From the NCBI RefSeq assembly GCF_001553935.1, contig NZ_CP014232.1, positions 992,001 through 1,056,000 of the forward strand: 64,000 nt of DNA, written 5' to 3'. How positions within the stretch are numbered: position 1 is the first letter of the stretch; each line of letters begins with the position of its first letter. Below the pieces are notes generated by a model. It was not told the DNA's origin. It did no database searches and worked only from the letters and a program-made list of their open reading frames with translations. Below are positions 1-8,881 of this stretch, piece after piece. The translations under genes and the position numbers were made by a program. Origin of the DNA: Actinomyces oris (lineage in GTDB: Bacteria; Actinomycetota; Actinomycetes; Actinomycetales; Actinomycetaceae).

Positions 1-584
1 AGTGTCAGCTCCTGACGGCAGGCGGCGACGAAGTCGTTCAGTTTCTCTTTCTCGAGGCGGGTGAGCAGGTCATCGACAGTCCAGCGAGGCCCTTTACGGC
101 CGGTCCGGGACACCACTGTTGTGAACACGTTTTGAACCGCTTCGGGATACAGCCCCAGCACATCGAGAAGAAACTCATCTGGAGATTGGGCGAACAACTC
201 ACCAGGAAGAGCTGCGTCGTCGAAGTCCTTGAGATTGAACGTCACGATGACGTCCGCGCGTCCCATGAGAGCCGCTGCGACGACGTGCCGGTCTCCTGGA
301 TCCGGGAGACCGGGGACCGAAGGGAGAAGAGTCTCCCAGTCCTGCACCTGGGCATCTGGCAGCGCCAGGTTCATCTGCCGCCGAAGTCGTTTGACGTAGC
401 CACGGGACTCCCCTTCGTCCTTGCCACGCAGTGCATGCAGCCGAAGTATCGTTCTCTCAACCTCCTCCTCAATCTTCTCGCTCCACAAAGGCCTGTAGAC
501 CTTCCGGACGGCAATCTCAAGAAGAACGTCTCGCAGCGCGCTGGGGACCAGCACGCAGGCATCGAGTACTGCGCAGAACGCCAT
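1..584 (-). CDS. PIN-domain toxin (probable ribonuclease), 3' end outside window
   Basis: Reading leftward from an ATG at 584 the frame stays open to base 1, giving at least 194 residues, so the end of the gene is missing. The N-terminus MAFCAVLDACVLVPSALRD carries the first conserved acidic residue of PIN nucleases (Asp8). A second acidic patch (PDPGDRHVV) and the strand ADVIVTFNLKDF follow, the order expected for a PIN fold that cleaves RNA with a metal ion. The start lies 3 bases after the stop of the HTH protein upstream, so the two are almost certainly co-transcribed as a toxin-antitoxin pair, with the HTH protein as the DNA-binding antitoxin. The family is inferred from motifs; the RNA target is unknown. 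Confidence 0.82.
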   Translation of the reverse strand, partial: MAFCAVLDACVLVPSALRDVLLEIAVRKVYRPLWSEKIEEEVERTILRLHALRGKDEGESRGYVKRLRRQMNLALPDAQVQDWETLLPSVPGLPDPGDRHVVAAALMGRADVIVTFNLKDFDDAALPGELFAQSPDEFLLDVLGLYPEAVQNVFTTVVSRTGRKGPRWTVDDLLTRLEKEKLNDFVAACRQELT

Positions 585-587
585 CGG

Positions 588-1073
588 TCAGTCCTGGGAG
601 CGGAGGTCCTTGAGGACTTGGCGCACCTCGGCAGGGTCGTCATCGTAGGCGCCCATCGCCTGAGCGTCGGCCACCATGTCCGACAGGGCCTCATTCGCTG
701 CCCGACGCTGACGCTCACGGAACTCCAGCACGTCAGTGAGGAACAAGCGACGATGCCGTCTGACCTTCTCAAACGGGATCTCGCCGGCCTCCAACATCCT
801 GACCAGCGTCGGCCGCGAGATACCCAGCATATCAGCAGCCTCCTGCGTCGTCAGACGCTGGTCCTGCGGCGCCACCGTGACCGCCAGACCTCGACGCATC
901 GCATCCACGACCTGAAGAAGGGCCTCAGCCACGGCGGGTGGGAGGTCAATCGTCTCGCCATTGATGGTCAGCGCCGCACCGGAGGACGCCTCAAGCTCCG
1001 TCACCAGCTCGGTGAAGCGCCCGGCGACATCCTCCTCGGGAAGGTAGGTCTTGCTCTCAATCGTCACGGTCAT
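588..1073 (-). CDS. Excisionase-type helix-turn-helix antitoxin/regulator
   Basis: A 161-residue soluble protein. Residues about 75-125 hold a MerR/excisionase-type HTH (LTTQEAADMLGISRPTLVRM followed by EAGEIPFEKVRRHRR, a winged turn that would contact DNA). The N-terminal 70 residues are acidic and may form the dimer or toxin-binding part. The ATG at 1073 follows AGGAG with six bases between. The next gene downstream encodes a PIN nuclease, so the natural reading is an antitoxin that also represses its own promoter. A 7-bp inverted repeat (CTACACT/AGTGTAG, 1083-1089 and 1134-1140) spans the promoter region and could be its operator. A stand-alone regulator is the alternative. Confidence 0.8.
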   Translation of the reverse strand: MTVTIESKTYLPEEDVAGRFTELVTELEASSGAALTINGETIDLPPAVAEALLQVVDAMRRGLAVTVAPQDQRLTTQEAADMLGISRPTLVRMLEAGEIPFEKVRRHRRLFLTDVLEFRERQRRAANEALSDMVADAQAMGAYDDDPAEVRQVLKDLRSQD

Positions 1074-1082
1074 GGCGCACTC

Positions 1083-1140
1083 CTACACTGCTGTTCGTTC
1101 GCTGTTTTCGAGTTGATCGTTTTGAGCGATTTGAGTGTAG
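1083..1140 (-). promoter_or_regulatory. Candidate operator of the PIN/HTH toxin-antitoxin operon
   Basis: Perfect 7-bp inverted arms CTACACT (1083-1089) and AGTGTAG (1134-1140) bracket the A/T-richer segment just upstream of the HTH gene. Inside it the motif family TCRANNNG recurs. The position is right for autoregulation; binding is inferred, not shown. Confidence 0.35.
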
Positions 1141-1241
1141 GGCTCGGTGGGCGTTGACACAAGACGGGGCGCTATCACTTCTGCCAGCCTCCTCGAGCCC
1201 CAGGCAACCAGAGGCCTCTGCTCGACCTGCTCCGGCCCGTC

Positions 1242-2633
1242 TCACTCGGCCGCCAGGACGGCGCCGATCGGGGCCCGGGTGGCACCCCGGATCGGAGCGA
1301 GTAGCACCGCGACCAGGGCCAGGAAGGACAGGAGGGCCACGAGCAGCACTGGCCCGATGCCGGGGCGCACTACCAGCGGCATCCCCGCTCTGGCGTAGAA
1401 GAGGGACTCGCCGGCTGTTGTCACCACTAGCGGTAGGAGCGAGATCAGCAGCGCCGTCCCCACGTACAGCGCCGCCTCGATGACCACCTGTCGGCGCACG
1501 CCGCGCACCGTGCTCCCGGCGCAGCGCAGCACCGCGAGCTCACGCTGCCGGGACCGGGAGGACATGCCGACGACGGCCACGGCCCCCAGTAGCGCCTCCA
1601 CCCCGAGGATCGTCGCCAGCACCAGTGAGTCCACCTGGTTGATGGTTACGTTCAGGTGCGCCGCCTCCACCACTGCCTGCCCCGTGGCGAGACTGGTCGT
1701 GAGTGCCGCGGTGAAGGAGATCGCCAGGGCCAGCAGGCCGATGGCACTTGCCGACGACTCGCTGCGCCACAGCGCCGAACGGCGCGCGATGAGCCACGGC
1801 CCACCCAGCCGCGCCAGCGGCGCCGACCACAGCCGCAGCAGTCCCGGGATGAGCGCGGGTGCGAGCAGCACCACGAGGACCGCGAGCAGGAGGGACGCCA
1901 GGATTGCCTGGCCCCCACCGGTCGGCCATCCGTCGATCTTCTTCCCGGGCGGGGCCAGGAAGGCGACGAGCAGCTGCCCCGCGGATGCGAGCGCCCACAG
2001 TCCGGCCAGGATCCGTCGCCCCACACCCATGCGCCGTCGCCCGCCCGGGGCTGCGTCGCGAACCGCCTCCACGGCGGGCGTCCTCACCGCGGCGCGCGCC
2101 GGGCCCACGGCCCCCAGGACCGCGACAGCGACCACAACCACCACGGTGAGCAGGAGCGTCGTCGGGGTCTGGGCGACCTCGATGCGCCCCATGCGCGCGG
2201 CTGCCAGGCGGGTGAGCACCGAGGCGAAGGGCTGGGCCGCGACCATCCCCAGCAAGATCCCGGGCACACAGGCCACCAGGCCCAGCACCGCCACGGTGGC
2301 GAGGACGGCGGCGAGCACCTGGCGGGGCAGGGCGCCGGCCAGTCTCCACAGGGCCCAGCTCGTGCGCAGTGCCTGCACGCAGGACTGCCCGACGACGGCC
2401 ACCACCGGAACCGTCACCATCGCCGTGTAGAAGGCGACCGAGACGCCCGGAACCGTGAGCTCGGCCGGGTCCACGCCCGCCGCCCGCGCCGCGGCAACGA
2501 CGTCGGGCCGGGTGACGGTCATGCGGTGCACCAGGCAGACGTTGATGAGCCCTGCGGCGAGGGCCAGTACCGCCACCGTTCCCGACCAGGCCCGCCACTG
2601 GGTAGCCAGGGCGCGCAGTGTGTAGCGGGTCAT
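1242..2633 (-). CDS. ABC transporter permease, FtsX/MacB-like
   Basis: A 463-residue integral membrane protein. A first membrane helix (residues about 17-36) is followed by one FtsX-type bundle (about 68-180) and a second FtsX-type bundle near the C-terminus (about 335-455). The second carries the recognisable RQRELAVLRCAGST segment that couples FtsX permeases to their ATPase. There is no large periplasmic-type domain between the bundles, unlike MacB. The start overlaps the stop of the ATPase gene by 4 bases (ATGA), so the two are translationally coupled. Such pairs export peptides, lipoproteins or antibiotics; the substrate cannot be read from the sequence. Confidence 0.88.
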   Translation of the reverse strand: MTRYTLRALATQWRAWSGTVAVLALAAGLINVCLVHRMTVTRPDVVAAARAAGVDPAELTVPGVSVAFYTAMVTVPVVAVVGQSCVQALRTSWALWRLAGALPRQVLAAVLATVAVLGLVACVPGILLGMVAAQPFASVLTRLAAARMGRIEVAQTPTTLLLTVVVVVAVAVLGAVGPARAAVRTPAVEAVRDAAPGGRRRMGVGRRILAGLWALASAGQLLVAFLAPPGKKIDGWPTGGGQAILASLLLAVLVVLLAPALIPGLLRLWSAPLARLGGPWLIARRSALWRSESSASAIGLLALAISFTAALTTSLATGQAVVEAAHLNVTINQVDSLVLATILGVEALLGAVAVVGMSSRSRQRELAVLRCAGSTVRGVRRQVVIEAALYVGTALLISLLPLVVTTAGESLFYARAGMPLVVRPGIGPVLLVALLSFLALVAVLLAPIRGATRAPIGAVLAAE

Positions 2634-3493
2634 GCCGCAGCTCCCGTCTGGTTGACGGCGGCCAGCAGCTCGTCGGGGGTGGCGCCGCAGCGGCGATCGA
2701 CGATGCGGCCGTCGCGCATGATGAGCACGCTCTCCGCCAGGGCCGCGGCCCCCAGGTCATGCGTCACGAGGATGACGGCGGCCCCGTCGTCGGCCAGGCG
2801 CCGCAGCTCGGCCAGGACGAAGGCGGCCGAACGGGTGTCCAGGGCCCCGGTCGGTTCGTCGGCGAAGACGACCGGTGGACGGCGGTAGAGGACCCGCCCC
2901 AGGGCGACACGCTGCTGCTCGCCGCCCGAGAGCGTGGTCGCGACCGCGTCGGCGCGCGACTCCAGTCCCAGTCCGGCCAGGACCTCCCGCACCCGTGCCG
3001 AGTCGGGGCGCCGGCCGGCCAAGGTGTCGGAGATCGTGATGTTCTCCTGCACCGTCAGGTAGGGCACGAGGTTGTAGGCCTGGAAGACGAAGCCCACCCG
3101 GTCGCGGTAGAGCTCGGCCACTCGCGCCGCCGGGAGCCCGCCGAGGTCGCGCCCCATGAGCGAGACACGCCCCGACGTCGCCGGCTCCAGCCCGGCCAGG
3201 CACAGCAGCGCCGTCGACTTGCCCGACCCGCTGGGGCCGACCAGCGCCGTCATCCGCCCCGGCATCATGGCGCAGGAGATGCCGTGCAGGATCTCGATCG
3301 GTTCCCCGCCAGGGGTCGGGAAGGACTTGTGCAGATCGTGCGCCTCCACAGCGGCCGGGCCACCTTCTCCCCCGACGCCAACGACGCCTCCCTCCCCAGC
3401 CGTACCGCCCGGGTCCTCGAGAACCCCGGGCGTGCGTCCCCACACCGGTTGAGCCGACCGGTCCGACTGTGTCCGTTCACGTCGAGCTGCCAT
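2630..3493 (-). CDS. ABC transporter ATP-binding protein, LolD/MacB type
   Basis: This 287-residue ATPase partners the permease that follows. Walker A is GPSGSGKST (about residue 88), the Q-loop is VFQAYNLVPYLT, the signature is LSGGEQQRVALGR, Walker B is VVFADEPTGALD and the switch is VTHD. Leaving an LDT-type D-loop and an ADEPTGALD Walker B is typical of the LolD/MacB/FtsE group that pairs with FtsX permeases. About 45 Gly/Val/Glu-rich residues precede the conserved core that begins EAHDLHKSF, so the true start could be an internal GTG. Upstream is a copy of the dispersed 137-bp repeat. Confidence 0.9.
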   Translation of the reverse strand: MAARRERTQSDRSAQPVWGRTPGVLEDPGGTAGEGGVVGVGGEGGPAAVEAHDLHKSFPTPGGEPIEILHGISCAMMPGRMTALVGPSGSGKSTALLCLAGLEPATSGRVSLMGRDLGGLPAARVAELYRDRVGFVFQAYNLVPYLTVQENITISDTLAGRRPDSARVREVLAGLGLESRADAVATTLSGGEQQRVALGRVLYRRPPVVFADEPTGALDTRSAAFVLAELRRLADDGAAVILVTHDLGAAALAESVLIMRDGRIVDRRCGATPDELLAAVNQTGAAA

Positions 3494-3648
3494 GACCCTT
3501 GCGCCGTCCTCTCCCCTGTGAATCCGCCGGTATCGCTGGACGCCGTCGGACGCCCGCGGTTCAACCTAGGCGGCCGCCTCGGCTCCCGGGCCCGCAGACC
3601 GAGAACTGTCCACAGATGATGACAACCGGCCCCACGGGCAGTGTGGCG
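3494..3648. other. Non-coding spacer before repeat copy A
   Basis: The 491-base gap between the ABC ATPase start and the metQ stop holds no credible gene. Its middle is repeat copy A. The part near metQ (3901-3940) contains GGCCGGT/ACCGGCC arms that could end the metNIQ transcript; no T-run follows. Confidence 0.5.
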
Positions 3649-3785
3649 GGGGACATTCCGCGCGGCCGGGTGCGGTCCGCTCCAGCCGGGGACAGTCCGC
3701 GCGTTCGGGGACCGGATTCCCGTCCCCGACGGCGTCGAAGGTCCCCGGCCGCACGAAAATGTCCCCGGACGCGCGAAGTGCACCC
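3649..3785 (-). repeat. 137-bp dispersed palindromic repeat, copy A
   Basis: This element belongs to a family of which seven full copies and one short relative lie in the window. On the minus strand it opens with a degenerate GGGTGCACTTCGCGCG end and closes with GCGCGGAATGTCCCC. The family core TTCGACGCCGTCGGGGAC is present. The arms are an imperfect inverted repeat, so the strand can fold into a long interrupted hairpin. This copy lies between the ABC exporter and metQ. Confidence 0.85.
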
Positions 3786-3984
3786 GACAGCACCGCATGC
3801 CCTCGCCTCACCACGCCGCGCGCACTCAGCCGCCACACCCGCCCGAGCCGCACATCTGCCCGCACGCCACACACCGCCGCGCTTCCGACAACAACACGAG
3901 GGCCGGTCGCAGTCGGCCTTTCGACCAACCACAACCGGCCCCGCGCACGGACCTCAACCGGCCCTCAGCCGCAGCTTTCCGACG

Positions 3985-4845
3985 TCAGAACGCCGCGACG
4001 ACCGCCCCGTCGGGCCAGGTCTTGTTGATGTAGTCACGCAGCTTTTCGTCGTTGAGGAGCTTGGCGAGCTTCTTGAGGTGCTCGTTGTCCTTGTCGTCCT
4101 TGCGCACGACGAGCTGGTTGGGGTACTCGGAGTCCTTGCCGCCCTTCTCCAGGACGAGCGCGTCCTTCTTGGGGTTCAGCCCGGCGTCGATGGCGTAGTT
4201 GCCGTTGATGACCGCGGCCTCGGCGTCGGGCATCGACTTGTAGACCTGGGCGCCGTCAACCGTGGTGAACTTCAGCTTCTTGGGGTTGGAGGTCACGTCG
4301 GTGTCGCTGGGCAGCTCGGCGGACTTGTCCAGCTCGATGAGCCCGGCCTGGGCCAGGAGCTTGAGCCCACGCGCCGTGTTGGCCGGGTCGTTGTTGAGGA
4401 CGATCGTGCCGCCCTCCTTGATCTCCTTGACGTCCTTGTAGCCCTTGGAGGTGTAGATACCCATGGGCTCGATGTGGACGTCGGCGATGGAGACGAAGTC
4501 GTAGCCCTTCTCCTTGTTCTGCTGAGCCAGGAAGTTGGGGGTCTGGTAGAAGTTGGCGGCCAGCGAGCCGTCCTCCAGCGAGGAGTTGGGCGTCTGGTAG
4601 TCGTTGATCTCCTTGATGTCCAGCTTGATGCCGGAGCCCTTGGTGAGGTTGTCCTGAACCCACTTGAGGATCTCAACGTGGGGCTTGGGGGTGGCACCGA
4701 TGGTGATCGTGGCGGTGTCGCCGTCGACCTTGATGCCCTTGACCTCGCCCTTACCGGACTTGGAGCCGCAGGCGGCCAGGGTGAGGGCGGCGGCGGTGGC
4801 CAGGCCACCGGCGATGACGGTGCGCCGGGAGATGAAGGAGGACAT
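3985..4845 (-). CDS. metQ: Methionine ABC transporter substrate-binding lipoprotein
   Basis: A 286-residue NlpA/MetQ-family lipoprotein. The N-terminus has a twin-Arg-like start (SRRTVIAGG), a hydrophobic stretch and a lipobox ending LAAC, so Cys25 would be lipidated. The mature protein has family landmarks: ITIGATPKPHVEIL, the NFYQTPNFLAQQN segment, and VNG-type VINGNYAIDAGLNP near the end. It should bind D/L-methionine outside the membrane and deliver it to MetI/MetN. The gene lies 127 bases after metI on the same strand and is the last gene of the SAM-riboswitch-controlled operon. Confidence 0.95.
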   Translation of the reverse strand: MSSFISRRTVIAGGLATAAALTLAACGSKSGKGEVKGIKVDGDTATITIGATPKPHVEILKWVQDNLTKGSGIKLDIKEINDYQTPNSSLEDGSLAANFYQTPNFLAQQNKEKGYDFVSIADVHIEPMGIYTSKGYKDVKEIKEGGTIVLNNDPANTARGLKLLAQAGLIELDKSAELPSDTDVTSNPKKLKFTTVDGAQVYKSMPDAEAAVINGNYAIDAGLNPKKDALVLEKGGKDSEYPNQLVVRKDDKDNEHLKKLAKLLNDEKLRDYINKTWPDGAVVAAF

Positions 4846-4972
4846 GGTGGTTCCTTTCGCGGGGCCGGGCGGCCCCCAGTGACGGGAGAGAGGAAAGTCT
4901 TGAAAGTGCTGGGGCCGACGGCGCGGCCGCCCGGTTCCAGGCGGCTGCGCGCCTACCCGGCTGGTGATCGCC

Positions 4973-5689
4973 TCAGCGGTGGTTCACCAGCCGGCTGAGC
5001 ATGTCGCCGACCAGCTGGATGACGCCGACGATGCCGACAATGACAACCACGGTGATGACCATGACGTCCACCTGGTTGCGCTGGTAGCCGTACTGGATGG
5101 CGAGGTCACCCACGCCACCGCCGCCCACGGCGCCGGCCATGGCGGAGTAGCCCAGGAGGGTGATGATGGTGACGGTGGCCGACTGGATGAGGATCGGCAG
5201 GGCCTCACGTACGAGGACCCCCCAGGTGATCTGCCGCCCGGAGGCCCCCATCATGAGAGCGGCCTCGACCTTGCCGCGGTCGACGTCGTTGATGGCCGTC
5301 TCCACCAGGCGCGCGTAGAACGGGATCGCGCCGATGGTCAGCGGCACGCAGGCCGCCTGCCACCCCAGGGAGGTGCCCACGAGCAACCGGGTGAGCGGGA
5401 TGAGCGCCACCATGAGGATGATGAAGGGCATGGAGCGCCCGATGTTGACGATCTGGGAGAGCACCCAGTACAGGGTCGGGTTGCGGAACTGGCCCCGCTT
5501 ACCGGTGGAGACCAGGGCGAGCCCCAGCAGAAGCCCGAGGATGACTGTGATGGCCCCGGAGACGAAGGTCATCGCCAGGGTCTCAACGAGGGCGTAGCCG
5601 AGCTTGTTCTGGATGGCCGGGTTGTCAAACCAGGTGCGGCTGCTCGGCACGGCGACGGCCTGGCTCAGCGGAAGGAGGATCGAGTTCAT
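4973..5689 (-). CDS. metI: Methionine ABC transporter permease
   Basis: A 238-residue permease with about five membrane helices. The BPD_transp_1 coupling region reads ETAINDVDRGKVEAALMMGA, with the EAA-loop Gly that docks on the ATPase, followed by the conserved C-terminal GGGGVGDLAIQYGYQR segment of MetI proteins. The start overlaps the metN stop by 4 bases, so translation is coupled. The N-terminal 20 residues before the first helix are slightly longer than usual. Confidence 0.95.
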   Translation of the reverse strand: MNSILLPLSQAVAVPSSRTWFDNPAIQNKLGYALVETLAMTFVSGAITVILGLLLGLALVSTGKRGQFRNPTLYWVLSQIVNIGRSMPFIILMVALIPLTRLLVGTSLGWQAACVPLTIGAIPFYARLVETAINDVDRGKVEAALMMGASGRQITWGVLVREALPILIQSATVTIITLLGYSAMAGAVGGGGVGDLAIQYGYQRNQVDVMVITVVVIVGIVGVIQLVGDMLSRLVNHR

Positions 5690-6753
5690 GAGCGGACCTC
5701 CGCAGCAATACCGGCCTTGCGCAGGGTGCTCACGGCCTGTTCGGTGTCGGACGCGGGGACGGTGACGGCCAGGCGCCCGATCTGGGCCTGCCCGATCGTC
5801 TCGAAGACGCCGGCGGCGATGTCCCCACCGAGCTCGGCCACCATCGACATGAGGGCGACGGCGGCCGGCTGGCCCGGGTGGGCGGTGATGGAGACGTCGA
5901 TGACACTCTCCCCGTGGGCGACGGCGGCCTCGGGCACCTTCGGGAAGGGCACGATCTCGCGCGAGAGCCGGGAGTCGACGTCGAGCACGATGTCCTCCAG
6001 GCGGCCGCTCTCCACGATCTTGCCGGCCTCAAGCAGGCTGACGGAGTCGCAGACCTGGCGGACCACGCTCATCTCATGGGTGATGATGATGACGGTCAGG
6101 CCCAGGGTGTCGCGGACATTCTTGATGAGGTCGAGGATGGAGCGGGTGGTCTCCGGGTCCAGGGCGGAGGTGGGCTCGTCGCACAGCAGGACGGCCGGGT
6201 CATCGGCCAACGCCCGGGCGATGCCGACGCGCTGCTTCTGGCCGCCGGAGAGCTGGGAAGGATAGGAGCCGCCGCGGTCGGCCAGCCCCACGAGGTCGAG
6301 CATGCGCTTGACGACCGGGTGGCGCCTACCGCCGGGGACACCCGCGAGCGCCAGCGGGTAGGCGATGTTCTGCGCCGTGGTGCGCTGGTCCAGGAGGTTG
6401 GCGTGCTGGAAGACCATGCCGATGCGACGTCGGGCCTCACGCAGCTGGCTGGGCGACAGGGCGGTCATGTCCTGGCCGGCGACGCTCACATGGCCGCTGG
6501 TGGGGCGCTCCAGGGAGGTCAGGCAGCGCACGAGCGTGGACTTGCCGGCCCCGGAGGTGCCGACGATGCCGTGGATGGAGCCGGCGGCGACGTCGAGGCT
6601 GAGCCCGTCCAGGGCGCGCACCTCCTTGCCGCTGCGCAGGCGGTAGACCTTGTGGACGTCGCGCAAGGAGATCATGGGCTCGCTTGGAGAGCCGGGCACG
6701 TCACCGTCTTCGGACCGGCCGGGCTCGGCGGTCGACTGTTCACTGATTGTCAC
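5686..6753 (-). CDS. metN: Methionine ABC transporter ATP-binding protein
   Basis: A 355-residue ATPase when read from the GTG at 6753. Motifs are Walker A GTSGAGKST, Q-loop VFQHANLL, signature LSGGQKQRVGIARAL, Walker B VLLCDEPTSALDPET and switch THEM. A C-terminal NIL domain (about residues 275-350) is the methionine-sensing regulatory domain of MetN. The GTG was chosen because GGAGG ends five bases before it. The upstream ATG at 6765 lies inside the 3' side of the riboswitch P1 helix and is unlikely to be used. First gene of metNIQ. Confidence 0.93.
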   Translation of the reverse strand: MTISEQSTAEPGRSEDGDVPGSPSEPMISLRDVHKVYRLRSGKEVRALDGLSLDVAAGSIHGIVGTSGAGKSTLVRCLTSLERPTSGHVSVAGQDMTALSPSQLREARRRIGMVFQHANLLDQRTTAQNIAYPLALAGVPGGRRHPVVKRMLDLVGLADRGGSYPSQLSGGQKQRVGIARALADDPAVLLCDEPTSALDPETTRSILDLIKNVRDTLGLTVIIITHEMSVVRQVCDSVSLLEAGKIVESGRLEDIVLDVDSRLSREIVPFPKVPEAAVAHGESVIDVSITAHPGQPAAVALMSMVAELGGDIAAGVFETIGQAQIGRLAVTVPASDTEQAVSTLRKAGIAAEVRS

Positions 6754-6761
6754 GTATTCCT

Positions 6762-6845
6762 CCATCGTTCCTGGCGGAAGCACCCGCACCATGAAGGGGG
6801 TTGCTGCAATGTCGTCGAGCCAGGTCTCTCGGTTGCTCTGGATGG
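6762..6845 (-). ncRNA. SAM-I (S-box) riboswitch upstream of metN
   Basis: Read on the minus strand, CCATC (6845-6841) pairs with GATGG (6766-6762) as P1. AGAG then starts P2 (CGAG/CTCG with the GACGA kink-turn region), GCAACC and GGGTGC form P3, and TTCC-GCCA-GGAA forms P4. The conserved AGAG, GCAACC and GGTGCT segments are in the SAM-I order. The 3' P1 strand abuts and partly overlaps the GGAGG of metN, so ligand-stabilised P1 would hide the ribosome-binding site, suggesting translational control. Binding of S-adenosylmethionine is family knowledge; the fold is read by eye. Confidence 0.9.
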
Positions 6846-7059
6846 CCACGAGTAACTTACGCAGCGCCACCTTGGCGACGCAAGCGAGGCCACCTTCAAG
6901 GGACCGAGGTCACGCCCACCACTCGCCGCCCCTCGGCCCGGCCGTCAGTCCACCCTCAGTCTGTCCGCGACCGGCGCTCCCGCAACATCCTGGCTATTCC
7001 CAGGTCACGTGTCGGCGCCGCTACTCGCGCCGCACAGGGCAACGTGTTTGGATCTGCTC

Positions 7060-8055
7060 ATGAGTGCGACCGTAGAGCCGACCGCCCCCGACATCCTGGG
7101 AGAGCCGTGGGTGGCCCGCCGTATCCCGGTGACCGAGTCACCCACGAAGGCGCCCGGCGCCGACCACGCCGTGCTCGTCTTCCAGCGTGAGGCGGCGGGC
7201 CGGGCCAGCCGGCCCCGGCACTCGCGCGCGGTCCTCTACCTGCACGGCCGCAGCGACTACTTCTTCCAGACCCACCTGGCCCAGGCCTACCTCGACGCCG
7301 GCTTCGAGTTCTACGCGCTGGACCTGCGGGCCTGCGGACGGGCCGGCGTCGGGCACGCCTCCCCGCACGACGTGCGCGACCTGCGCGTCCATGACGAGGA
7401 GATCGCCGAGGCCCTGCGCATCATCCGCTCCGAGCACGGGCACGACGTCGTCGTCCTCAACGGGCACTCGACCGGCGGGCTGCAGGCGGTCATCTGGGCG
7501 GCCGACCACCCCGGTACCGTGGACGCGCTCGTCCTCAACTCCCCGTGGTTGGACCTGCGCGGCTCGGCGCTGGTGCGCTCCTACGGCTCGGCCTTCGTGG
7601 ACCTCCTCTCGCGGCGGGCCCCCGAGCGCGTCATCGGTGAGCCGGGCAGCAGCGATGAGGACAACTACGTCGCGGCCCTGCACCGGCGCTGGCGCGGCGA
7701 GTGGGACTGGGACCTGGCGCTCAAGCCGGCGCCGTCCTTCCCGGTGCGGGCCGGGTTCCTGGCGGGGATCCGGCGTCTGCAGCGCGAGGTCCACCACGGG
7801 CTGGGGATCCGGGTGCCGATCCTCGTGTGCTGCTCAACGGCCAGTGGCGGCGTCAAGGCGAGCCTGGAGGAGGCGCAGCGCTCCGACGTCGTCCTCGACG
7901 TGGAGCAGATCATCGACCGCTCCCAGTACCTGGGCGACGACGTGACCGTCCGCCAGATCCCCGAGGGCGTCCACGACCTGGCCCTGTCCGGGCCGCTGGC
8001 GCGCGCCGAGTACCTTCAGGCCGTCATGCGCTGGCTGGACAACCGCCTGCACTGA
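7060..8055 (+). CDS. Alpha/beta hydrolase (serine hydrolase)
   Basis: A 331-residue soluble protein with the hydrolase fold. An oxyanion-type strand (AVLYLHGRSDYFFQ) is followed by the nucleophile elbow GHSTGG and, near the C-terminus, a catalytic His in EGVHDLALSG. It resembles lysophospholipase/monoacylglycerol-lipase relatives of Actinobacteria; the substrate is unknown. The ATG at 7060 is preferred over an in-frame GTG at 7009 because the hexamer TTGGAT lies six bases before it and there is no ribosome-binding site, the leaderless pattern seen across this window. It is convergent with the phosphatase gene. Confidence 0.82.
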   Translation: MSATVEPTAPDILGEPWVARRIPVTESPTKAPGADHAVLVFQREAAGRASRPRHSRAVLYLHGRSDYFFQTHLAQAYLDAGFEFYALDLRACGRAGVGHASPHDVRDLRVHDEEIAEALRIIRSEHGHDVVVLNGHSTGGLQAVIWAADHPGTVDALVLNSPWLDLRGSALVRSYGSAFVDLLSRRAPERVIGEPGSSDEDNYVAALHRRWRGEWDWDLALKPAPSFPVRAGFLAGIRRLQREVHHGLGIRVPILVCCSTASGGVKASLEEAQRSDVVLDVEQIIDRSQYLGDDVTVRQIPEGVHDLALSGPLARAEYLQAVMRWLDNRLH

Positions 8056-8093
8056 GCGCCTGCGCCGAGTCGCTGAGCCTCAGTCGCGGCGCC

Positions 8094-8792
8094 CTAGTCG
8101 CGGAGCGCGGTGAGCTGCTCGGCGAGCTCGTCGCTGACTCGTTCGACGACCTCGAGGGTGTCGAGGAAGTCGGCCATGGTGCCGTACCAGGGGTCGGGCA
8201 CGTTGAGGACGCTGCGGGAGGACCCGCCTGCGGCGACCGCCTCGACCTGCTGGGTGGAGGCCGGGTCGAGCTCGCGGTACATGCGGATGCGGTCGGGCTC
8301 GGCCCCCAGGCCCCCGGCGCGGCGCTGCAGGACGTTCCAGTGGGAGTCGGTCATGGCCAGCAGGAGGTCGGCCTCGGTGATCTCGGCGTCAGTGACGCGG
8401 TGGGCGGTGTGGGAGGCGATGGCGATGCCCGTGGCGCGCGAGACGTCGTCGGCGCCGACGCCGTAGCCGGCCTCGGTCAGGACGCGGCGGGCCCGGGAGT
8501 CGATGGGGTTGCCACGTTCCTCGTCGGAGACGCCGGCGGAGGTGACGGTCACGCCGCCCGGCCCGGAGTCCGGGATGCCGGCGGCGGCGAGGCGATCGCG
8601 CAGGACGACCTCGGCCATGGCGGAGCGACAGATGTTGCCGGTACACACCATGACGACCCGGTAGGGGCCGGCGCCGCGACGGCCGGGCAGCACGGCAGGC
8701 GCCGGGGCGGCTGAACCGGCGGGCGCAGTGGAGGAGGCTGAGGTGGAGGAGGCAGCGGCGGTCGTCTCGGTGCTGGCGTCGGAGGAGCTCAC
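8094..8792 (-). CDS. Low-molecular-weight protein-tyrosine phosphatase
   Basis: A 232-residue protein. The P-loop VCTGNICRSAMAE (Cys50, Arg56) is the C-X5-R signature of LMW phosphatases, and NVPDPWYG near the C-terminus supplies the general acid Asp. About 40 Ser/Ala/Thr/Pro-rich residues precede the domain. The frame remains open upstream through repeat copy B to 9161, but that part is repeat DNA. The GTG at 8792, six bases after AAGGCT, is the likely start (leaderless). The role could be exopolysaccharide or signalling control. Confidence 0.88.
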   Translation of the reverse strand: MSSSDASTETTAAASSTSASSTAPAGSAAPAPAVLPGRRGAGPYRVVMVCTGNICRSAMAEVVLRDRLAAAGIPDSGPGGVTVTSAGVSDEERGNPIDSRARRVLTEAGYGVGADDVSRATGIAIASHTAHRVTDAEITEADLLLAMTDSHWNVLQRRAGGLGAEPDRIRMYRELDPASTQQVEAVAAGGSSRSVLNVPDPWYGTMADFLDTLEVVERVSDELAEQLTALRD

Positions 8793-8881
8793 ATCCCGAG
8801 CCTTACGCACGCCGCAGTCGCCTGTCCACTGACCTGTCCACTGACGCAGTCTCCCGGCGTCAGGAACGGGCGCTCGCCGAC

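Noticed and set aside
132..1157. 341-codon plus-strand frame at the left edge
   Set aside because: Antisense to the HTH and PIN genes, which have motifs and a proper ribosome-binding site.
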